DNA from: Streptomyces caelestis | GTDB taxonomy: Bacteria > Actinomycetota > Actinomycetes > Streptomycetales > Streptomycetaceae | Assembly: GCF_014205255.1 (NCBI RefSeq) | Contig: NZ_JACHNE010000001.1 | Span: forward strand, 992,001 to 1,056,000 | Direction of reading: 5' to 3' | DNA length: 64,000 nucleotides | In this document: positions 61,497 to 64,000 of the stretch, piece by piece | Layout of the letters: each line of letters opens with the position of its first letter | Numbering within the stretch: position 1 is the stretch's first letter | The notes under the pieces: generated by a model | What the model saw: only the letters and a program-made list of their open reading frames with translations | What the model was told of the DNA's origin: nothing | Databases searched by the model: none | Position numbers and translations under genes: made by a program

Positions 61497-62420
61497 ATGA
61501 GTTCCCCCACTGGACCCGAGTCCGGCCTGCCAGTACGAATGCCGCGACCCCGCCAGCCCGGACGGCACCGTCGTCCGGAGCCGCTGGTGGCTCCCGACGG
61601 CGCGCCCGCGCTCGTCCTCGCCGTGCCGGGCACGCCCAGTAGCGCCACGCGCGGCCTCGCCGAAGAGGTCGTGAGCATCGCCCGCTCCGAGCTGCCGGGC
61701 CTTGACGCCCGCATCGGGTACCTCGACGGGGACAACGCGGAGTACCCCTCGCTTCAGGCCGTGCTCGCGTACACCGCCGAGGAGCGCACCGCCCGCTTCG
61801 AGCAGGCGCGTGCCGCCGGCATGGACGTCAGGGAGCCCGACGGGCCCGTCGCCGTCGTCGTGCCGCTGCTCGCCGGTCCGGACAGCGCGCTGCTGCGCCG
61901 GGTCCGCCAGGCCGTCATGGAGAGCCGGATCGCCGCCGAGCTGACCGATGTCCTCGGTCCGCACCCGCTGCTCGCCGAGGCGCTGCACGTGCGGCTCTCC
62001 GAGGCCGGTCTGGCCCGCGCGGACCGCGCCCGGCTGTTCACCGTGGCGACCGCCGCCGACGGCATCATCCTGGCGTCCGTGGGCGGTGACGAGGCCGTGC
62101 AGGCGGCCGGGATCACCGGCATGCTGCTCGCCGCGCGCCTCGCGGTACCGGTGATGGCGGCGGCCCTGGACCAGGAGGGCTCCATCGCGTCCGTCGCCGA
62201 GCAGCTGCGCTCCTCGGGTTCGCAGCAGCTGGCCCTCGCGCCGTATCTGATCGGCCCGGAGATCGAGCCGGGGCTGGTCGAGGAGGCCGCGAAGGAGGCG
62301 GAGTGCTCCGCGGCGGAGTCGCTCGGGCCGTACCCGGCGGTCGGGAAGCTGGCGCTGGCCAAGTACACGACGGCGTTGGGGATCGCGCCGCAGCAGGCTC
62401 AGGGCACGCCGGTTCGCTGA
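61497..62420 (+). CDS. CbiX/SirB-like sirohydrochlorin chelatase family protein
   Basis: The 307-residue protein has a disordered basic N-terminus (about 35 residues) and two related chelatase-like halves. Landmarks are APALVLAVPGTPSSATRGLA in half one, then VAVVVPLLAGPDSALLRRVR with the later GPHPLLAEALHVRLSEAG. The family inserts cobalt or iron into sirohydrochlorin, but the usual N-terminal HGS His is replaced here (VPGTPSS), so activity is doubtful. The ATG at 61497 was chosen; a start at 61431 would add 22 unusual residues. A weak inverted repeat (TCCATCCG/CGGATGGA) lies at 61398-61435. Confidence 0.75.
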   Translation: MSSPTGPESGLPVRMPRPRQPGRHRRPEPLVAPDGAPALVLAVPGTPSSATRGLAEEVVSIARSELPGLDARIGYLDGDNAEYPSLQAVLAYTAEERTARFEQARAAGMDVREPDGPVAVVVPLLAGPDSALLRRVRQAVMESRIAAELTDVLGPHPLLAEALHVRLSEAGLARADRARLFTVATAADGIILASVGGDEAVQAAGITGMLLAARLAVPVMAAALDQEGSIASVAEQLRSSGSQQLALAPYLIGPEIEPGLVEEAAKEAECSAAESLGPYPAVGKLALAKYTTALGIAPQQAQGTPVR

Positions 62421-62440
62421 CGTCCCCCGGCACGACCGAA

Positions 62441-62469
62441 AAGGCCCGCTCCGGTTCGGAGCGGGCCTT
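62441..62469 (+). terminator. Hairpin terminator after the CbiX-like gene
   Basis: A perfect 13-bp stem (AAGGCCCGCTCCG / CGGAGCGGGCCTT) with a 3-nt loop lies 20 nt past the stop and can also serve the convergent lactonase remnant. Confidence 0.8.
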
Positions 62470-62502
62470 CGTCGTCAGGGCGGCGCGCCCCCCGCACCCC
62501 TG

Positions 62503-62949
62503 TCAGCCGAGGATCACGCACGAGGCTGCCGTCACCCCGATCGAGCCGGCGCGTCGCGGTATGCCCGTGCGCGGGTCGGTGGCGAACCAGGTCACGTCGC
62601 CGGAGCGTTCGCTGGCGACGTACAGGAAGCCGTCGGACGCGGTGAGGGCGCGCGGCCAGTGGCCGCCGCAGGGCACCGTGGCGATCAGCCGCAGTTCCTC
62701 GCCCTCGACGGCGAGCACGGACAGGACGTCCTCGCCGCGGGTGGCGGTCCACACGAAGCGGCCGTCGGGCGAGGTGACGATGCCGCAGGGGTAGGCGTCG
62801 CCCGCCGGTGCGCCGTGCAGGACCGAGATCTCGGTCATCGGTGTCAGATCAGCGCGCCGCTGCGGGCATCGACGGCCGCCGTCACGATCCCGGGGCCCGC
62901 CGGCCGCCGTGAACGACCCGATGTACGCCCGCCGCCTGCTGCCGTCCGC
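62503..62949 (-). pseudogene. Lactonase-family (6-phosphogluconolactonase-like) gene, decayed
   Basis: The gene begins at a GTG at 62949 with a strong AGGGGGG ribosome site and reads ADGSRRRAYIGSFTAAGG. A fourth C in a C-run (about 62900) then shifts the frame; IVTAAVDARSGAL continues in another frame. About 200 central residues are missing, and a frame resumes as EISVLHGAPAGDAYPCGIVT through HWPRALTASDG and SGDVTWFATDPRTGIPRRAG to the stop. Intact YkgB-like lactonases are about 340 residues with seven blades. The remnant holds only the start and the last two blades or so. Confidence 0.8.
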
Positions 62950-63139
62950 CACGGCTGTCCCCCCTGCCGCCCCTAGCTCGCCCTCGACCGTCCTCATGAC
63001 CGCGCAGCCGATCATGCGCGGTCTAGACCAAGCGGTCAAGGACTTGGCCGGGCTCGCTCCGTCCGGCCGAGCGGCGGGCCCGACGGGACACACAGCGGCC
63101 GAGCGAGTCCGGCCAGAACCCCTCAGCGCCGTACAGCGC

Positions 63140-64000
63140 TCACGCGCCGACCAGCGGCGAACCGGGCGGCGTGCGGAGGGGGCGGGCGAGTTCCGCCAGG
63201 GCTCGTTCCAGGCCGTGGAGGTGGGCCAGGGCAGGTTCCGTCGTGGAGAGGCCGTCCGTCTGGAGCGAGACGTCTCCGCCGTCGGTGAGCGCCTCGACCG
63301 CGGCCTGCACGCGGTAGCAGGCGGCGGCCAGGCGGGCGTCGTGCGAGGCCTCCGGGTCGGCGGCGACGGCGACCAGGCCCCGGATCTCCCGGGCGCAGTC
63401 GTCGAGGAGGGCGAGCACCTGCCGGGCACGTCGCTTGCGGCCGAGCATCGGGTTCAGCGGGTGCACGAGCGGGGCGACCGAGAGCCGTACCCGGGCGAGC
63501 AGCTGCTCCAGTTCCGCCACCCGCGGGACCGGGTCGGCGTCGGCCGCGCCCGCCAGGCGCCGGGCGGTCTCGGCGGTACAGGCGTGGACACAGCGCAGGG
63601 CCCGCTGGATCCAGGCGTCGGTGACGCTGTGCGTGGTGACGGGCAGAAGCAGGATCACGGCCAGTGCGGCGCCGAGCGCTCCGACGCCGGTCTCGGCGAG
63701 CCGCAGGGCGAGCAGGCCGGGGCCGAGCACGCCGAGGAGGCCGTAGAGCAGCCCGGCGAGGAGGGTGACCCAGAGCATCATCCAGGTGTAGGACACGGCG
63801 GCCGTGTAGAAGATGCCGAAGACGCAGACGGCGGCGAGGACGGCCGTGAGGGTCGGGTCGCCGTGCACCGGCATGGCGACGAGCAGGCCGACGGCGATGC
63901 CGATGACCGTGCCGAGCAGCCGGCGGAAGCCTCGGACCAGGGTCTCACCGCGCGAGGTGGTGTTGACGAAGATCCACCATGTGGCGCCGACGGCCCAGTA
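63140..64000 (-). CDS. FUSC-family membrane transporter, C-terminal part
   Basis: The gene enters at the right edge of the window and lacks its start, leaving 286 codons. The membrane block contains WWIFVNTTSRGETLVRGFRR (a FUSC landmark), LLGTVIGIAVGLLVAM, FGIFYTAAVSYTWMMLWVTL and LYGLLGVLGPGLLALRLAE. A soluble helical tail follows. It probably exports aromatic acids or similar compounds. It is a second FUSC protein in the window, distinct from the one at 39500-41164. The 190-bp gap to the lactonase remnant holds nothing notable. Confidence 0.85.
   Translation of the reverse strand, partial: YWAVGATWWIFVNTTSRGETLVRGFRRLLGTVIGIAVGLLVAMPVHGDPTLTAVLAAVCVFGIFYTAAVSYTWMMLWVTLLAGLLYGLLGVLGPGLLALRLAETGVGALGAALAVILLLPVTTHSVTDAWIQRALRCVHACTAETARRLAGAADADPVPRVAELEQLLARVRLSVAPLVHPLNPMLGRKRRARQVLALLDDCAREIRGLVAVAADPEASHDARLAAACYRVQAAVEALTDGGDVSLQTDGLSTTEPALAHLHGLERALAELARPLRTPPGSPLVGA

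Overview
The window is high-GC actinobacterial chromosome, almost certainly Streptomyces. The signs are very GC-rich third codon positions, many GTG starts, TTA codons seen in only two genes, twin-arginine and lipobox signal peptides, and families typical of streptomycetes (DUF6986, DUF6421, DUF4395, DUF5134, LVIVD plus DUF305). From memory the gene order resembles the left-arm/core border of the S. coelicolor chromosome (etfBA, glycerophosphodiesterase, pectate lyase, ung). That is recollection, not a search. No phage, CRISPR array, tRNA/rRNA, intact insertion sequence or antibiotic gene cluster was seen.

Layout. 1-3.4 kb: end of a nitroreductase-like gene, a geranylgeranyl reductase-family flavoprotein, an M20 dipeptidase and a truncated metallo-beta-lactamase-fold gene. 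3.4-9.5 kb: a five-gene oligopeptide ABC operon on the minus strand, with a GC hairpin behind the binding-protein gene. 9.8-15.9 kb: a P-loop kinase/NUDIX fusion, small secreted and membrane proteins, a UvrA-like ABC protein, and an AraC-glyoxalase pair. 16-22.6 kb: divergent ROK kinase and LacI regulator, an unidentified gene, a receptor Ser/Thr kinase, and a DUF6986 aldolase-like gene with a perfect palindrome upstream. 22.8-28.8 kb: a secreted endonuclease/phosphatase-fold enzyme with a TTA codon, etfB-etfA, a flavin reductase, divergent thioredoxin and DUF4395, a PlsC-type acyltransferase and a transglutaminase-like protein. 28.9-38.6 kb: a secreted protein, a tightly coupled DUF6421-SDR-threonine aldolase operon, GDPD, acetyltransferases (one frameshifted), glyoxalase-fold proteins and an aldo/keto reductase. 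38.6-49.7 kb: a FUSC-MarR operon, membrane and lipid enzymes, TetR, divergent LVIVD and DUF305 proteins, and a ferredoxin-NADP reductase. 49.7-54.8 kb: a deletion scar, then a plant cell-wall degradation island (CE1 esterase with CBM2, GH62 arabinofuranosidase, two pectate lyases) around a near-consensus CebR box. 55-64 kb: a HEAT-repeat protein, a noncoding repeat tract, an Rv1733c-like protein with a TTA codon, an Asp-box propeller, ung, a GlcNAc-type kinase, a CbiX-like protein, a decayed lactonase and the end of another FUSC transporter.

Themes. Four or five genes are clearly decayed (MBL-fold, double GNAT, ArsR with flavin oxidoreductase, lactonase). Several regulators have sharp candidate operators. 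A group of genes has TAnnnT hexamers 6-7 nt before the start codon, which suggests leaderless mRNAs. The most distinctive features are the leaderless FUSC-MarR operon with a palindrome at its promoter and a repeat-expanded MarR N-terminus, the pectin/arabinoxylan island with its LacI-type boxes, and the 490-bp degenerate repeat tract at 57.2-57.7 kb.
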